This document shows positions 5,709-6,636 of a DNA stretch of 6,636 bases, one piece after another; the first letter of the stretch is position 1; every line of letters begins with the position of its first letter. Location: the NCBI GenBank assembly GCA_003601695.1, contig PIYH01000076.1, positions 1 to 6,636 on the forward strand, given 5' to 3'. Under the pieces are notes generated by a model. It made no database searches. It saw nothing but the letters and a program-made list of their open reading frames with translations, and was not told the DNA's origin. The translations under genes and the position numbers were made by a program. The DNA comes from Candidatus Bathyarchaeota archaeon. GTDB taxonomy: Archaea > Thermoproteota > Bathyarchaeia > Bathyarchaeales > DTEX01.

Positions 5709-6636
5709 ATGAATGAGCAGAGTAACATAATTCTCATAGTCTCGGATACTTTTCGCTGGGATCTGCTTGGAGGACGATTCAACGTCAAGAAAGGCATTTA
5801 TGCTCAAACTCCGAACTTGGATGGGTTATCTCAAGAATCAATAGTTTTTGAACGGGCTTATCATGCTTCATTTCCAACGGTTCCGGCTAGAGCCGATCTG
5901 CTTACTGGAAGATTTACCTTCACCTATTATGACTGGTCTCCTCTGCCTAAAGATTGGATTGTGCTACCTCAGATTCTGAAAAGAGCTGGTTATATCAGCA
6001 TGCTGATTGCAGATACCCCGCATATTCTGAGAGACGGATATAACTTTGACAGAGGATTCGATGGATGGGTCTGGATACGAGGCCAAGAGAATGATCGATA
6101 CAGAACAGACCCATTAAATGTTAAGATTCCTTGTAGTCCACAGAAGCTGAGAAGTGTTGAAACAGTCATTCAACATATGCGTAATAACGCTCTTCGAAGA
6201 TTTGAAGAAGACTGGATACCCGCAAGGACCGCCATGGAAGCTGTTAGGTGGCTTGAGAGAAACTATAAGAGGCGATTCTTTCTTTACGTAGACTTTTTCG
6301 ACCCTCATGAACCTTGGGATCCACCGAAATGGTATATTGACGCATACGATCCTGGATATACTGGAGAGGAAGTCTCGTATCCAGCTTATGGTCCATGCGA
6401 CTATCTTTCTAGAGCGGAACTCGAGCATGTTAGGGCTCTTTACGCGGGAGAAGCTACGCTCGTTGATAAGTGGATAGGCGTCATCATAAGGAAGATTGAG
6501 GAGCTAGGCATCCTCGAGAATACGACGATAATATTCACGAGCGACCATGGAATTTATCTGGGAGAACATGGTCTCATAGGCAAGTCCGTAATTATGGGAG
6601 GATATCACGGGCTAGTTCCTCTCTATGAAGAAGTAT
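5709..6636 (+). CDS. Sulfatase-family (alkaline phosphatase superfamily) hydrolase with Thr at the nucleophile position, 3' end beyond window
   Basis: 309 codons run to the right edge without a stop, against about 450-500 for the family, so the C-terminus is missing. The N-terminus NIILIVSDTFRWDLLG has the metal-binding Asp (D13) of sulfatases in the 'SDTxRxD' form. At 54-68 the sulfatase signature appears as SFPTVPARADLLTGR: the C/S-x-P-x-R core is T57-V-P-A-R, so the residue normally turned into formylglycine is threonine. Other family marks are FFDPHEPWDPP (196-206, with H200) and the metal ligands in FTSDHGIYLGEHGLIGK (276-292; D279, H280). Related superfamily enzymes act on sulfate, phosphate or phosphonate esters, and phosphodiesterase-type members use Thr as nucleophile, so 'sulfatase' describes the fold, not the substrate. 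No signal peptide is seen, suggesting a cytoplasmic enzyme. It has its own promoter and is preceded by the RNA candidate. No partner gene, such as a formylglycine-generating enzyme, lies in the window. Confidence 0.92.
   Translation, partial: MNEQSNIILIVSDTFRWDLLGGRFNVKKGIYAQTPNLDGLSQESIVFERAYHASFPTVPARADLLTGRFTFTYYDWSPLPKDWIVLPQILKRAGYISMLIADTPHILRDGYNFDRGFDGWVWIRGQENDRYRTDPLNVKIPCSPQKLRSVETVIQHMRNNALRRFEEDWIPARTAMEAVRWLERNYKRRFFLYVDFFDPHEPWDPPKWYIDAYDPGYTGEEVSYPAYGPCDYLSRAELEHVRALYAGEATLVDKWIGVIIRKIEELGILENTTIIFTSDHGIYLGEHGLIGKSVIMGGYHGLVPLYEEV

Overview
The window is archaeal chromosomal DNA. Three complete genes are of archaeal/eukaryotic information-processing type: flap endonuclease FEN-1 and both subunits of phenylalanyl-tRNA synthetase. 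The alpha subunit has the long N-terminal region of winged-helix-like segments, and the beta subunit is the short form without a bacterial tRNA-binding OB domain or C-terminal anticodon-binding domain. TATA-like boxes lie at archaeal distances from starts, Shine-Dalgarno matches fit an archaeal 16S tail, and arginine is mostly AGA/AGG. The AT-biased genes next to a GC-rich RNA-like block suggest a thermophile. A TACK-like lineage such as Bathyarchaeia is possible, but that is a weak guess.

Layout: 1-777 (minus) is the 5' part of a multi-pass membrane protein gene that runs off the left edge. A short divergent promoter region (778-904) separates it from fen (905-1939, plus). After a 77-base gap come pheS (2017-3537) and pheT (3537-5231), joined by a TAATG stop/start overlap and clearly an operon. 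Bases 5232-5708 hold no protein gene. They contain a GC-rich block (about 5312-5521) with several perfect complementary helices and its own upstream TATA-like box, the best candidate here for an uncharacterised structured RNA. Last is a sulfatase-fold gene (5709 to the right edge, plus), cut off by the window, with Thr where sulfatases have the formylglycine-forming Cys/Ser.

FEN-1 works in Okazaki-fragment maturation and repair with PCNA; PheST charges tRNA-Phe. They are housekeeping neighbours and no new multi-gene system is visible. The points worth following up are the RNA candidate, the Thr-type sulfatase relative, and a duplicated promoter-like segment in front of that gene.
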